Assembly: GCF_013282215.1 (NCBI RefSeq)
Contig: NZ_CP048103.1
Coordinates: 1,550,001-1,614,000, forward strand
Length of the DNA stretch: 64,000 bases
DNA from: Kroppenstedtia eburnea
GTDB taxonomy: Bacteria > Bacillota > Bacilli > Thermoactinomycetales > DSM-45169
Reading direction: 5' to 3'
Made by a program: the position numbers and the translations under genes. Each line of letters begins with the position of its first letter. Position 1 is the stretch's first letter. This document shows, piece by piece, positions 10,106 through 19,934 of the stretch. The notes below the pieces were generated by a model. It did no database searches, was not told where the DNA came from, and was given only the letters and a program-made list of their open reading frames with translations.

Positions 10106-10405
10106 GTGGCAAGACAGAACCTGAAGCCGGTCAGCCGGCGGCGAAGGCAATCGGTGGAATTGCTGAGTGAAGCGGAATTGATGAAGTGCATCGAAGATTT
10201 GTGCAACAGCAAAGCGGAGGAATTCCGTTATTTCGGCTACGAAGATGTGACCGGTGAGCAGGTCTGGGCCTGTGTCTCTGAAAGTTACCGCAGGGGCTGG
10301 CCCCGGCTGAACCGTTTGGTCAACGATATCCTGTCGTTGAAGGCGACGCGATTCATGAACTGGCTGATGGTCAGCGTCTACAAAAACCCGGGCGACGAAA
10401 AATAA
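10106..10405 (+). CDS. comN: post-transcriptional regulator ComN
   Basis: A 99-residue soluble protein from GTG 10106, preceded by AAGGGGGAAGAGG. The core (EAELMKCIEDLCNSKAEEFRYFGYEDVTGEQVWACV) and length match ComN (YrzD) of Bacillus, which acts after transcription on comE expression and associates with DivIVA. The open frame extends upstream to 9971, but that part is not family-like. It lies between spoVB and secD, the same position as in Bacillus. Confidence 0.85.
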   Translation: MARQNLKPVSRRRRQSVELLSEAELMKCIEDLCNSKAEEFRYFGYEDVTGEQVWACVSESYRRGWPRLNRLVNDILSLKATRFMNWLMVSVYKNPGDEK

Positions 10406-10435
10406 CGCGCTCGGTTTTTTCTTCGTGTCCATAAA

Positions 10436-10464
10436 TTGACATGCCTGTCCCGGCTTGGGATAAT
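10436..10464 (+). promoter_or_regulatory. sigma-A type promoter for secD-secF
   Basis: TTGACA (10436-10441), 17 bp, GATAAT (10459-10464). The promoter ends about 38 bp upstream of the secD ATG. Confidence 0.75.
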
Positions 10465-10501
10465 GGGGATGGTCTTTCAAAGAAGAAGGAGGAGCGTCAG
10501 C

Positions 10502-11743
10502 ATGAGGGTTCGCAAGGGGAACATGGTGATCTTTTCCCTCCTGGTGATTGCCATTTTGGTCATAGTGGCCTTGACCGGGCAACAAGTGGCCAACCGCATC
10601 ACCCTGGGTTTGGATTTGCAGGGCGGTTTTGAAGTCCTGTATGAAGCCAAACCCCTGGAAAAAGGACAGAAAATCACGGCATCCACACTGAGTGATGCCG
10701 CCCAGGCGGTCAGCCGGCGGATCGATGTTCTCGGCGTATCGGAGCCGCAGATTTCGGTGGAAGGCAATGATCGGATCCGGGTGCAGCTGGCCGGAGTGAC
10801 CGATCCGGACAAAGCCCGGGAGATTCTCGGAAAACCCGCCGTTCTCACATTTCGGGCCCCCGACGGAAAGAAGGTTCTGATGCGGGGAACGGATTTGAAA
10901 GAAGGCGGAGCGACACAGGATTACAACGAGAACGGTCAGCCGATCGTCAGTGTGAAATTTAAGGATCCAAAATTATTTGCGAAATACACCAAGGAGTACC
11001 TGGGCCAACCGATGCCGATCTATTTGGACAAGCAGGAACTGTCTTCCCCTGTCATCCGGGATGTGATCGCCGGTGGGAATGCCCAGATCAGCGGCAATTT
11101 CACCACGGAAGAAGCCAAAGAGTTGGCCAATCTGCTCAATGCGGGTGCTCTGCCGGTCAACCTGAAGGAGAAGCAGAGTTTTGCCGTCGATTCCACCTTG
11201 GGGAAGGAATCCCTGATGAAGAGTATGGAAGCCGGCGTCTATGCTCTCTTGATTATTTTCATCTTCATGATCGGTTACTACCGGTTGCCCGGTCTGGTGG
11301 CGGTGGTCACATTGGTCGCCTACGGGTATCTGGTGTTGTTGATTTTCTCTCTGTTGCATGTCACCCTCACCCTGCCGGGGATCGCCGCTTTCATCCTGGG
11401 TGTCGGGATGGCGGTGGATGCCAACATCTTGATGTATGAGCGGATCAAAGACGAGATGCGTCATGGGAAGAGTGTTCCGTCGGCGTTTAAGTCCGGCTCC
11501 CGCCGTTCCTTCCTGACTATTTTTGACGCCAATATCACGACTGTGATCGCGGCGGCTGTCCTGTTCTATTTCGGTACCGCAGGTGTGCGGGGTTTCTCCG
11601 TCTCCCTGATCACCGGGATCCTGGTCAGCTTCCTGACAGCGGTGGGCCTCTCCCGGATTCTGCTGAACCTGCTGGTGAAATCCAACCTGTTCCGGCATCC
11701 AAAATGGTTCGGTGTGAAGGAAGGTGAGATCGGTGAACTTTAA
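10502..11743 (+). CDS. secD: protein translocase subunit SecD
   Basis: SecD works with SecF in the membrane, using proton motive force to complete protein export. It has 413 residues from ATG 10502 behind GAAGGAGGAG. A first membrane helix (IFSLLVIAILVIVALTG) precedes GLDLQGGFEVLYE. A P1 extracellular domain follows (SRRIDVLGVSEPQI), and then five helices with GVGMAVDANILMYERIKDE. Bacillus subtilis has a fused SecDF; here the two are separate genes that overlap by 11 nt. Confidence 0.95.
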   Translation: MRVRKGNMVIFSLLVIAILVIVALTGQQVANRITLGLDLQGGFEVLYEAKPLEKGQKITASTLSDAAQAVSRRIDVLGVSEPQISVEGNDRIRVQLAGVTDPDKAREILGKPAVLTFRAPDGKKVLMRGTDLKEGGATQDYNENGQPIVSVKFKDPKLFAKYTKEYLGQPMPIYLDKQELSSPVIRDVIAGGNAQISGNFTTEEAKELANLLNAGALPVNLKEKQSFAVDSTLGKESLMKSMEAGVYALLIIFIFMIGYYRLPGLVAVVTLVAYGYLVLLIFSLLHVTLTLPGIAAFILGVGMAVDANILMYERIKDEMRHGKSVPSAFKSGSRRSFLTIFDANITTVIAAAVLFYFGTAGVRGFSVSLITGILVSFLTAVGLSRILLNLLVKSNLFRHPKWFGVKEGEIGEL

Positions 11744-12641
11744 ACTGGATTTTGTGGGCCACAGAAGATGGTTCTTCATCTTCTCGGGGGTCGTTCTGAT
11801 TCTGGGCATCCTGTCCCTCCTGTTCCAGGGTCTCAATCTCGGGGTGGACTTTGTCAGCGGGACCCGGGTGGATATCAAGATCAACAAGCCATATGATCTG
11901 GAAGAGGCGAAGGGACACCTGGAGAAGCTGGGCTATAAAAGTCCCGACGCCAGTAAGGCCGGAGAAAACTATGAGTGGCTCATCTTCCGGACCAATCAGG
12001 TGTTGGATCACAATGATATCGGCAAGATCCGGGAAGAATTCCAGGCGAGTTACGGCAACCAAGTGGATGTGAACGAGCAGAAGGTGGATCCGATCGTCGG
12101 CCGCGAGTTGGCCAAGAATGCTATCATCTCCCTTCTGATCGCATTCCTGGGGATCGTCCTTTATGTGACGCTCCGGTTTGAATACCGGATGGCGGTGCCG
12201 GCGGTCCTGGCTTTGCTTCACGATGTTCTGGTGGTGACCGGTGCCTTTTCCATTTTCCGGTGGGAAGTGGACTTGGTGTATATTGCCGCCATCCTGACCA
12301 TTGTCGGTTTTTCGATCAATGACACCATCGTGATCTTTGACCGGATCCGGGAAAACATGGACCTCGAAAAACCGAAAACCTGGGAGGACTTTGGGAAAAC
12401 CGTGAACGCAAGTATTCAACAAACCCTGGTCCGTTCCATCAACACATCTTTGACCGTGGTCCTTGCCGCCTTGTCATTGTTCGTGTTGGGCGGAGAGAGT
12501 ATCCGCTATTTTTCCCTCGCGCTCCTGATCGGGTTGATCTTCGGCACCTATTCGTCCATTTTCATCGCCAGCCAGATTTGGGTCGGTTGGAAGTGGAGAT
12601 CCATGGAAAAGGCGAAGCTGAAGGCGCAAACAGCTGAATAA
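11733..12641 (+). CDS. secF: protein translocase subunit SecF
   Basis: The partner of SecD, 302 residues from GTG 11733 (NFKLDFVGHRRW). It has six predicted helices. Family motifs are GLNLGVDFVSGTRVDIKI after helix 1, RFEYRMAVPAVLALLHDVLV, and GFSINDTIVIFDRIREN. GTG 11724 is an alternative start, but 11733 matches the usual N-terminus and has AAGGAAGGTGAG upstream. It is translated from the secD message, overlapping its end. Confidence 0.95.
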   Translation: MNFKLDFVGHRRWFFIFSGVVLILGILSLLFQGLNLGVDFVSGTRVDIKINKPYDLEEAKGHLEKLGYKSPDASKAGENYEWLIFRTNQVLDHNDIGKIREEFQASYGNQVDVNEQKVDPIVGRELAKNAIISLLIAFLGIVLYVTLRFEYRMAVPAVLALLHDVLVVTGAFSIFRWEVDLVYIAAILTIVGFSINDTIVIFDRIRENMDLEKPKTWEDFGKTVNASIQQTLVRSINTSLTVVLAALSLFVLGGESIRYFSLALLIGLIFGTYSSIFIASQIWVGWKWRSMEKAKLKAQTAE

Positions 12642-12678
12642 AAACATCATTCCTGAACCAAAATGGTACCAGGTGGAG

Positions 12679-12709
12679 GCCGCGGGAGATCCCCGCGGCT
12701 TATTTTTTT
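12679..12709 (+). terminator. intrinsic terminator after secF
   Basis: GCCGCGGG (12679-12686) pairs with CCCGCGGC (12692-12699), followed by TTATTTTTTT. Confidence 0.9.
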
Positions 12710-12726
12710 GAGGAGAGATCCAAGGG

Positions 12727-13617
12727 ATGAACAATCAACAGATCCGTCAGGCGGAAACAGGGGCCTGGGTGGGGATCATCGGAAATCTGGTCCTGGCGGT
12801 GCAGAAGGGAGGCATCGGGTGGTTTTCCCACAGTCGGGCCTTGATGGCGGATGCGGTTCATTCCGCCTCGGACGTGATCGGCTCCGTGGCGGTGTTGATC
12901 GGAGTCCGGGCGGCCAATCTCCCTCCCGATGAGGAACACCCCTACGGCCATGGGAAAGCGGAATCCATAGCGGCGATCATCGTCTCGATTCTGCTCGGAT
13001 TGGCCGGAATTCAAATCGGGTACAGTTCCTTCAAAGCATTGTTGGGGCCGGTGATTGCACCGGGGTGGCCGGCGGCTGTGGCCGCTCTGGTTTCCATCCT
13101 GGCCAAGGAAGGGATGTTTCGGTACAAATACATGCTGGGCAAGCGAATTGGCAGCCAGGCCATCATCGCCAACGCCTGGGAGCACCGTTCGGATGTGTAC
13201 TCCTCTGTTGCGGCCCTGTTTGGGATCGGGGGAGCACTGCTGGGAGAGCGGTGGGGGGTGCCTTTCCTGGTGTACCTGGATCCGGTGGCGGGCATTTTTG
13301 TCTCCATCCTGGTGTTGCGGATGGCGTGGCGTCTGTCCAAAGAGTCCGTCCGCAGCACGTTGGATCAGGTTCTGCCGGAGGAAGAATCCCGCGAGTTGAT
13401 CCAGGCCGCCGCCCAGGTCGAAGGAGTCCGGCATGTGGATGTACTCCGGGCCCGGGAACATGGTTTTTATGTGATTGTGGATATCAAAGTGGCGGTGGAT
13501 CCTCAATTGACCGTGGAGGAAGGACACCACGTGGGAAAAGAGGTGAAGCGGCAATTATTGGACCGATTTGACCATGTGGCCGATGTGATGGTCCATATCA
13601 ACCCCTATCACATATAG
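12727..13617 (+). CDS. cation diffusion facilitator (CDF) family transporter
   Basis: A 296-residue inner-membrane antiporter for divalent cations such as Zn, Mn or Fe. The two metal-site motifs are present: HSASDVIGSVAV in helix 2 and HRSDVYSSVAALFG in helix 5. The loop motif is HPYGHGKAESIAA. The last 90 residues form the cytosolic ferredoxin-like domain (VEGVRHVDVLRAREHGFYVIVDIKV ... HVADVMVHINP). The ATG at 12727 follows GAGGAGAG. Metal specificity cannot be read from these motifs alone. Confidence 0.93.
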   Translation: MNNQQIRQAETGAWVGIIGNLVLAVQKGGIGWFSHSRALMADAVHSASDVIGSVAVLIGVRAANLPPDEEHPYGHGKAESIAAIIVSILLGLAGIQIGYSSFKALLGPVIAPGWPAAVAALVSILAKEGMFRYKYMLGKRIGSQAIIANAWEHRSDVYSSVAALFGIGGALLGERWGVPFLVYLDPVAGIFVSILVLRMAWRLSKESVRSTLDQVLPEEESRELIQAAAQVEGVRHVDVLRAREHGFYVIVDIKVAVDPQLTVEEGHHVGKEVKRQLLDRFDHVADVMVHINPYHI

Positions 13618-13660
13618 AATAAAAACTTCGCTGCCGTTGGCGGGTACCGATGTTCAGGTG

Positions 13661-13669
13661 TGCTATAAT
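13661..13669 (+). promoter_or_regulatory. extended -10 promoter for recJ-apt
   Basis: TGCTATAAT: a TGn extension joined to a consensus TATAAT at 13664-13669, 29 bp before the recJ start. Confidence 0.55.
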
Positions 13670-13697
13670 GAAAAACGGCAAGCGAGGTGAGCGCTTC

Positions 13698-16043
13698 ATG
13701 CTACAATCCAAGACCCGTTGGCAACTGGTTGAGGCCGAGGAGTCTCAGGTGCGGGAACTGGCCGGGGAATTGGGAATTCACCCTTTGACTGCCCGCCTCC
13801 TGATCCACCGGGGGGTATCCGATCCGGAACAAGCCCGCCGGTTTTTGCAGGTGAGTCTGTCTGAACTTTACAGTCCTTTTTTGATGGACGGAATCGAGGA
13901 GGCGGTGGATCGGATCCGCGCCGCCTTGGACCGACGGGAGAAGATCTTGATTTACGGAGATTATGATGCGGACGGCGTCAGCAGTACCAGCCTGTTGATG
14001 AAGGTGTTCCGGGGCCTGGATGCCGACGTGGACTATTACATACCCAACCGTTTCACTGAAGGATACGGATTGAACGAAAACGCTCTGCGAAAGGCAAAAG
14101 AGGCCGGTGTGCAGTTGATGATTTCTGTCGATACCGGGATCAGTGCCGTCAAGGAAGCAAAGTTCGCCAGGGAGTTGGGTCTGGACCTGATCATCACCGA
14201 TCATCATGAACCGCCGGCAGTTCTGCCTGAGGGGGTGGCGGTGATCAATCCGAAAAAGCCGGATTGTTCCTATCCCTGTAAGCTGTTGGCGGGGGTGGGG
14301 GTGGCGTTCAAACTGGCCCATGCCTTGTTGGGACGTGTACCGGAAGAGTTGCTGGATCTGGTTGCCCTGGGCACGATTGCCGACTTGGTTCCCCTGATGG
14401 ACGAAAACCGGGTCATCGCCGCCCTGGGATTGAAAGAGATCAACCGGAGACGCAATCCCGGTCTTTCCGCCTTGATGGATGTGGCGGGGATCCAAGGAGA
14501 AGTAACGGCGGGGCATGTCGGTTTTTCCCTCGGCCCCCGCATCAATGCCGGGGGACGGTTGGATACCGCGGCAACCGCCGTGGAACTGCTGTTGACGGAG
14601 GATCCGGAACAGGCCCGTGTCCTGGCGGAAGAATTGGACGGGATGAACCGGGAACGGCAGAAATTGGTGGAGGAGATCGCCGCTGAAGCATGTGCCCAAG
14701 TGGAATCAGCTCCCGAGAAGCACCGCCGCTTCATCGTGGTGGCTGCACCGGGCTGGAATGTCGGGGTGATCGGAATTGTTGCCTCCCGCTTGGTGGAAAA
14801 ATACTACCGACCCACCATTGTGCTGGGAATTGATGAAGAGACAGGCATGGCCAAAGGATCTGCCCGCAGCATCGTCGGCTTGGATCTGTACCGGGCGTTG
14901 ACGACCTGTGGGGATCTTTTGCCCCAGTTCGGCGGACATGAGATGGCGGCGGGAATGTCGCTTCCCCGGGAAAATATTGAGGAGTTCCATCGCCGGCTGG
15001 ATCAAATCGCCGGGGAGTGGCTGCGGGAGGAGGATTATATTCCCCTCTCCCGGGTGGAGGCGGAACTCTCGATTGGAGAGGTGAACCTGGATCTGATCGA
15101 GGAGCTGGAACGGTTGGAACCCTGTGGCATGGGAAATCCGACTCCGCAGTTTCAACTCCGGGGGGCGGGTCTGTCCCGTCTGCAGGTGATGGGCCGGGAA
15201 AAAAATCATCTCAAGATGGTTCTCGAGGTGGAAGGGGATTCCCTGGAAGCCGTCGGTTTCCGAATGGGAGAATTGGCGGCGGAGATCGCTCCCTCCGCCC
15301 GGCCGGAACTCCTGGGCGAACTGTCGATCAATGAATGGAATCACCGTCGCAGTCCGCAATTCCTGATCCGGGACATTCGCGTGCCCCATCTGCAGGTGTT
15401 TGACTGGCGCAGCAACGGTGATTTATCTGACCGCTTCCGACGGTTGGCTGAAGGGGGAGCCCCCCTGTTTATGATCCGCCAGTCAACGGCCCGGAAGGAG
15501 TGGGTCACTGAACTGATGGTTCAAGCCCTCACCTGGGAGGAGATTTCCCTGGGAAAAAAACAGCCTCCGACAGAGACGCGGCAGTTGGTGCTGGCGGATC
15601 TCCCGCCGGAAGTTTCCCTTCTGGAAGAGCTGTTGCGCTCCTTTTCCGGTCTGGAACGGCTGTACTTCGCCTTTGGGGACACCGAATTGGAGGGAAGTTT
15701 GACCCGGACACCGGATCGGGAACAGTTTAAAGTGCTGTACGCCTCCCTGATGCGACGGAAGCACTTCAGGCTCCCATCCGAACTGAATGGATTGTCCCGG
15801 ATGACGGGGTTGTCCGGGCGTTGGATCGGATTTATGCTGAAAGTTTTTGGCGAGCTGGGGTTTGTACGCGTTTCCGGCGATCAGCTGGAGGTGATCCCCC
15901 AACCGGCCAAACGCCCCCTCACGCAATCCCGTCTCTACCGGGAACAGCTGGAGAGGGAAAGAGTGCAAAATGCTTTCGTTTATTCATCCTACCGTGACCT
16001 TTGCCAGTGGGTCGCTTCAGTGCTTTCAACCGATCGGAAATGA
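13698..16043 (+). CDS. recJ: single-stranded-DNA-specific 5'-3' exonuclease RecJ
   Basis: RecJ degrades single-stranded DNA 5' to 3' in recombination and repair. The 781 residues from ATG 13698 (GCGAGGTGAG upstream) match Bacillus RecJ in length. DHH-family motifs are [26 protein letters not shown] and [13 protein letters not shown]. The DHHA1 part shows GGHEMAAGM, an OB-fold follows, and there is a C-terminal extension of the kind seen in Bacilli. An ATG at 13650 is in frame but overlaps the promoter region. Confidence 0.95.
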   Translation: MLQSKTRWQLVEAEESQVRELAGELGIHPLTARLLIHRGVSDPEQARRFLQVSLSELYSPFLMDGIEEAVDRIRAALDRREKILIYGDYDADGVSSTSLLMKVFRGLDADVDYYIPNRFTEGYGLNENALRKAKEAGVQLMISVDTGISAVKEAKFARELGLDLIITDHHEPPAVLPEGVAVINPKKPDCSYPCKLLAGVGVAFKLAHALLGRVPEELLDLVALGTIADLVPLMDENRVIAALGLKEINRRRNPGLSALMDVAGIQGEVTAGHVGFSLGPRINAGGRLDTAATAVELLLTEDPEQARVLAEELDGMNRERQKLVEEIAAEACAQVESAPEKHRRFIVVAAPGWNVGVIGIVASRLVEKYYRPTIVLGIDEETGMAKGSARSIVGLDLYRALTTCGDLLPQFGGHEMAAGMSLPRENIEEFHRRLDQIAGEWLREEDYIPLSRVEAELSIGEVNLDLIEELERLEPCGMGNPTPQFQLRGAGLSRLQVMGREKNHLKMVLEVEGDSLEAVGFRMGELAAEIAPSARPELLGELSINEWNHRRSPQFLIRDIRVPHLQVFDWRSNGDLSDRFRRLAEGGAPLFMIRQSTARKEWVTELMVQALTWEEISLGKKQPPTETRQLVLADLPPEVSLLEELLRSFSGLERLYFAFGDTELEGSLTRTPDREQFKVLYASLMRRKHFRLPSELNGLSRMTGLSGRWIGFMLKVFGELGFVRVSGDQLEVIPQPAKRPLTQSRLYREQLERERVQNAFVYSSYRDLCQWVASVLSTDRK

Positions 16044-16053
16044 GGAGGAACCG

Positions 16054-16569
16054 ATGATGGATTTCAAAGAAAAAATCCGGGTGATCGAGGATTTTCCACA
16101 ACCGGGTGTGCGCTTTAAGGATATCACCACTCTTTTGAAAGACGGAAAAGCCTTTCGGGCCGCAATCGACACCATGGCAGACTCTCTGCGGGACCGGAAA
16201 GTGGACTTGGTGGTCGGACCGGAGGCCCGGGGATTTGTAGTGGGTACCCCGCTGGCATACGCGCTGGGCGTCGGATTTATTCCTGTCCGGAAGTCGGGAA
16301 AATTGCCGGCGGAAACCGTGGAGGCGGATTACAGCCTGGAATACGGAAAGGATCAATTGGCCATTCACAAGGATGCCATTGAGCCCGGACAACGGGTGTT
16401 GATCGTGGATGATCTGCTTGCCACCGGCGGAACCGTCCAGGCCACGTTGAACCTGGTTCACCGCCTGCAGGCGGATGTGGTCGGGGCCGCTTTTGTGATC
16501 GAGTTAACCTACCTGGAGGGGCGGGAAAAGCTGTCGGGTGTGGATATTTTCAGTCTGATTCAATATTAG
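16054..16569 (+). CDS. apt: adenine phosphoribosyltransferase
   Basis: Apt salvages adenine to AMP using PRPP. It has 171 residues from ATG 16054, or 170 from ATG 16057, which has slightly better spacing from GAGGAGG. The PRPP-binding motif is [13 protein letters not shown]. The motifs [11 protein letters not shown] and [14 protein letters not shown] are also typical. recJ-apt is the Bacillus order, but relA, which normally follows, is missing here. Confidence 0.96.
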   Translation: MMDFKEKIRVIEDFPQPGVRFKDITTLLKDGKAFRAAIDTMADSLRDRKVDLVVGPEARGFVVGTPLAYALGVGFIPVRKSGKLPAETVEADYSLEYGKDQLAIHKDAIEPGQRVLIVDDLLATGGTVQATLNLVHRLQADVVGAAFVIELTYLEGREKLSGVDIFSLIQY

Positions 16570-16579
16570 GGTAAGTTCC

Positions 16580-16605
16580 CCCTGCTGAGGAAGCAGGGTT
16601 TTTTT
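16580..16605 (+). terminator. intrinsic terminator after apt
   Basis: CCCTGCT (16580-16586) and AGCAGGG (16592-16598) form a stem with a 5-nt loop, followed by seven T. Confidence 0.9.
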
Positions 16606-16758
16606 CTGTTCGATTTCGGAAGGATCTGCAAATTGGGAAGGAAGAATTTATGTTGAAGCAGAATTTAATTATGATCTGATTGATTTGTTTTCCTGCTTTT
16701 GAACAGAAAGGGAATCGTGGGCCACGGGAGGTTTACCGTTCATGATCGGGAGGGGAGA

Positions 16759-16914
16759 ATGTTGAAGAGGCGGAAAGATGAGTTTATTCCGGAAGATGTG
16801 GAGAACCAGGAGGAGCCGGGAGTCAACCTGACGCTGATCGGATTGGGAGTCTGGGGGCTGGGTATTGTCGCCTATGTGGTCATGGTCCGTTTCGGTCTGA
16901 TCAACGGTCTGTAA
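16759..16914 (+). CDS. small single-pass membrane protein, unknown
   Basis: A 51-residue frame from ATG 16759 with GGAGGGGAGA just upstream. A charged N-terminus (MLKRRKDEFIPEDVENQEEPG) is followed by one hydrophobic helix (LTLIGLGVWGLGIVAYVVMV). I do not recognise the family. The strong ribosome site and sensible topology support it as a real gene. It sits just before the IS3 remnant. Confidence 0.5.
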   Translation: MLKRRKDEFIPEDVENQEEPGVNLTLIGLGVWGLGIVAYVVMVRFGLINGL

Positions 16915-16935
16915 TCGGTTGCCGGGAGTTTTTTA

Positions 16936-17494
16936 GGATTGGGCTGGAGTCCGGATAAGCGGAGATATTTCGGTGCCAAGGAGGCGTTGGTGATCTCGGA
17001 AAATCGGTTGAATCGGGAGTTTTCCGCTTCCCGTCCCAACGAAAAATGGGTAACGGATATCACCTACCTCCCCATTCAGGGACGGTTTTATTACCTGTCC
17101 GCCATCATCGATTTATTTAACAACGAGGTCATCGCCTACCGGATTAGTAAACGGAACAATATCCGGTGAAGCAGCCATAAAAAAACGAGAAGTGAATGGA
17201 GTCCTCTTACACAGCGATCGAGGATTCCAGTACACCTCTCGACAATACAATCACCTACTTCAACGATACAATATCAAGCCGAGTATGTCCAGGAAAGGGA
17301 ACTGCTTGGACAATGCATGCATCGAAAGTTTTTTTGGCCATTTCAAGAGTGAATGTCTGTATTTGCATTCATTCACTACTATCGATGAAGCACGCCCTGT
17401 TTTTCGTGACTATATACGATTTTACAATCATGAACGTTTTCAATCTCGTTTACATAACTTGAGCCCGGTCGAATACCGGGCCCAAGTTGCGTGA
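16936..17494 (+). pseudogene. IS3-family (IS150 group) transposase OrfB remnant, truncated and frameshifted
   Basis: Two adjacent frames encode pieces of one DDE transposase. The first (to 17169) has NRLNREFSASRPNEKWVTDITYL with the first catalytic Asp. The second (from about 17176) has EAAIKKREVNGVLLHSDRG with the second Asp, and then DNACIESFFGHFKSE with the catalytic Glu. About 100 N-terminal residues are absent. At 17166-17172 a short internal deletion joins NNIR to EAAIKK and shifts the frame. OrfA is missing. A sequence resembling an IS right end follows at about 17527-17551. It occupies the point where relA follows apt in Bacillus. Confidence 0.85.
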
Positions 17495-17592
17495 TTCTCA
17501 TTTAATACAACCGGCTTGTTTTAACATGTCTACTTGACAGGGGTAAGATCACTGCACCGGGCTTTTTCAATGGCTGTTTTTTGGGTTTGACA

Positions 17593-19122
17593 TCAGATCT
17601 GGGCGGGATGGTTTTCCTGGTTGGCATGTTCCCGGAGAACAAATTTCAATACTTTTCCCATGCTGTTTTTGGGTAATTCCTTCACAAAAACCACATCGTG
17701 CAGGTTGTGATCAGCCAGGTGTTTCCGGGCATGAGCGAGCAGATCTTCTTCGGAAAGGACGGCCTCTTCTTTCAGGACCACATAGGCACGGGCCAACTCT
17801 CCCCATACTTCGTGGCGGACTCCCACGACAGCGGTTTCAGCCACTCCTTCCAGTTGCTGGAGGACAGACTCCACTTGGGCGGGGAAGACCTTCTCTCCAC
17901 CGGTGATCACCACGTCCTTGAGTCGGTCCACTATGTGGAGAAATCCGTTTTCCTCCATCCAGCCCAAGTCTCCAGTGTGATACCAGCCGTTTTTGAGAAC
18001 CTTCTCCGTCTCTTGCGGTCGATTCCAGTAGCCGGCGAACAGGACCGGGCTGCGGCAGATGATCTCGCCGATCTCCCCGTGGGGAAGGGCCTCGCCGGTG
18101 GAAGGATCGATGATTTTGATCTCAGCATGAAAAATGGCGGGTCCGACGGAGTTGCAGGTCTCGATCCCCATATCGGGCATCCAGTAGGTGATGGCTCCGG
18201 AAGTTTCCGTCGCCCCGTACACCTGAACCACATGGTAACCCAGCTCAAACATCACCCGGATCAGCGGCGCCGGAACCAGGGAACCACCGCACAGGATCGT
18301 CCGGAGGGAGGGCACATCCACCTCCTGCACCTTGAGGCCTTCCATCATGTAGTTCAATATCACAGGTACCGACATCATGCCGGTAATTTGTTCCGCCTGC
18401 AACAGTTCCCAGATCTTGAGGGGATGGAACTGGGTCTCCAGGACCAGGGTGAAGCCGCGCATGATCGGCGCCAACATGAACATCATCCCGGAAATGTGGA
18501 ACAAGGGTGTTACAAACAGAAACCGATCCTTATATCGCAGATCGAGTGTATTGGTGTTGGCCACCCCGGCTGCGTAGATGTTGGCGTGATTGTTGACGAC
18601 TCCCTTGGGGCGGCCGGTGGTTCCCGAGGTGTAGATGATCAGGGCCGGATCCTCTTCATGTACCTCCACCTTCGGCTCCCCACCGGGACGGGCGGAGTAG
18701 AGGTCTTCAAAGAAAGGATGAATCGTCTCCCCATCACCGACCCGGATCTGCTGCTCCAAGAAGTCCAGCTCATGGAGAAGGGGGAGAATCTGTTTAAAAT
18801 CATCATCATAAAAAAGAATGCGCGGGCGGCAGTCTTCCAGGATCCAGCGAAGCTCATCGGTTTTCATCCGCCAGTTCAGAGGAACGGTGATCGCTCCGAT
18901 CTTGGCGGCGGCCAGGTAGATCAGGGGCATGGGATACTGATTCTTGCAAAGGATCGCGATCCGGTCCCCTTTTTCAATACGGGACTCCAACAGATAGTGT
19001 GCCAGCTGGTTCACCATGTGGTTATACTCTCTGTACCGAATCCGACGGTTTCCCGACACGATCGCTTCCATATCCGGGGACAGACGGGCCCGATCCCGAA
19101 GCAGATTTCCAATGACAGCCAT
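17593..19122 (-). CDS. AMP-binding acyl-CoA synthetase (fatty-acid--CoA ligase family)
   Basis: A 509-residue member of the ANL adenylating superfamily, which activates a carboxylic acid to its acyl-AMP and then the CoA thioester. Motifs are LIIYTSGTTGRPKGVV (P-loop like), VYGATETSG, GWYHTGDLGW, and the C-terminal lysine segment LPKNSMGKVLKF. The start is ATG 19122 with GGAGGTCC upstream; the longer open frame to 19251 is not family-like. The substrate is probably a medium or long chain fatty acid, but this is not resolvable. It is divergent from mobB. Confidence 0.88.
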   Translation of the reverse strand: MAVIGNLLRDRARLSPDMEAIVSGNRRIRYREYNHMVNQLAHYLLESRIEKGDRIAILCKNQYPMPLIYLAAAKIGAITVPLNWRMKTDELRWILEDCRPRILFYDDDFKQILPLLHELDFLEQQIRVGDGETIHPFFEDLYSARPGGEPKVEVHEEDPALIIYTSGTTGRPKGVVNNHANIYAAGVANTNTLDLRYKDRFLFVTPLFHISGMMFMLAPIMRGFTLVLETQFHPLKIWELLQAEQITGMMSVPVILNYMMEGLKVQEVDVPSLRTILCGGSLVPAPLIRVMFELGYHVVQVYGATETSGAITYWMPDMGIETCNSVGPAIFHAEIKIIDPSTGEALPHGEIGEIICRSPVLFAGYWNRPQETEKVLKNGWYHTGDLGWMEENGFLHIVDRLKDVVITGGEKVFPAQVESVLQQLEGVAETAVVGVRHEVWGELARAYVVLKEEAVLSEEDLLAHARKHLADHNLHDVVFVKELPKNSMGKVLKFVLREHANQENHPAQI

Positions 19123-19253
19123 GATGGACCTCCGTTCCTGTTTATAATAATAGAAGAAGAGACTCCCGAGATTGATATTAATACATTTGTTTGCTTTTTC
19201 CAAGAATTTTGCATTGCAGATGAGTATAAATCGATATTTTAGGAGGAACACCT

Positions 19254-19766
19254 GTGACCAACGGATCGATTCCGCCAGTTGTCCAGATCGTGGGCTATTC
19301 CGACACCGGAAAGACGACCTTGATCACCTGCCTGATCCGGCATCTGACCCGGGAAGGATGGCAGGTGGGTGCAGTGAAGCGGCATGCCGGGGAGCTGGAG
19401 ATGGACCAACGGGGCAAGGACTCCTGGCACCATCGGGAAGCGGGGGCGGACCGGGTGGCCATCACCGCTGCCAACCAGACAGCTCTGATCATTCCCCGTT
19501 CCCTGGGCCTGGCGGAGCTTCTCCCCCTGTTTCGGGGGCTGGATCTGGTACTGGTGGAGGGATTTAAAGGGGCTCCCCATCCCAAGCTGGTGATGCTGAG
19601 GGAACCGTCCCATCTTTCTCTCCTGGAAGAGCTGTCCAATGTGTGGGGGGTGATCACTTCCATGCCTTTGCATCAGGGATCCCTTCCAGTCTATCGGCGG
19701 GAGGATGTGGAGGGGATTGCAAACGTGGTGAAAGAGATGGCGCTCCGGGGATTCCCGCCCGAATGA
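19254..19766 (+). CDS. mobB: molybdopterin-guanine dinucleotide biosynthesis protein MobB
   Basis: MobB is the GTP-binding adaptor that assists MobA in molybdenum cofactor maturation. 170 residues. The P-loop is GYSDTGKTTL (near residue 12), followed by VGAVKRHAGELEMDQRGKDS, GADRVAITAAN and DLVLVEGFKGAPHPKL, all characteristic. The start is GTG 19254 with AGGAGGAACACC upstream. No other molybdenum-cofactor gene is in the window. Confidence 0.93.
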   Translation: MTNGSIPPVVQIVGYSDTGKTTLITCLIRHLTREGWQVGAVKRHAGELEMDQRGKDSWHHREAGADRVAITAANQTALIIPRSLGLAELLPLFRGLDLVLVEGFKGAPHPKLVMLREPSHLSLLEELSNVWGVITSMPLHQGSLPVYRREDVEGIANVVKEMALRGFPPE

Positions 19767-19786
19767 GGGGGCGGGAGTGCTTTTTT
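19752..19786 (+). terminator. intrinsic terminator overlapping the mobB stop
   Basis: CCCGCCC and GGGCGGG form the stem (19754-19760 with 19769-19775), followed by TGCTTTTTTG. The mobB TGA lies in the loop. Confidence 0.75.
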
Positions 19787-19934
19787 GTGGAAGGGTTTTG
19801 CCGTGGGTCTGTTCCAAAGCGATAAAGGAAAATCAAAAATTGCGAAAGTGCGGGAAAGGATGCCGACCGAATCGGAGTTTGTTAATATGGAATTGTAAGG
19901 GTTTTCGGAAAACGGAATAAGGAGGAGGCTTAAG

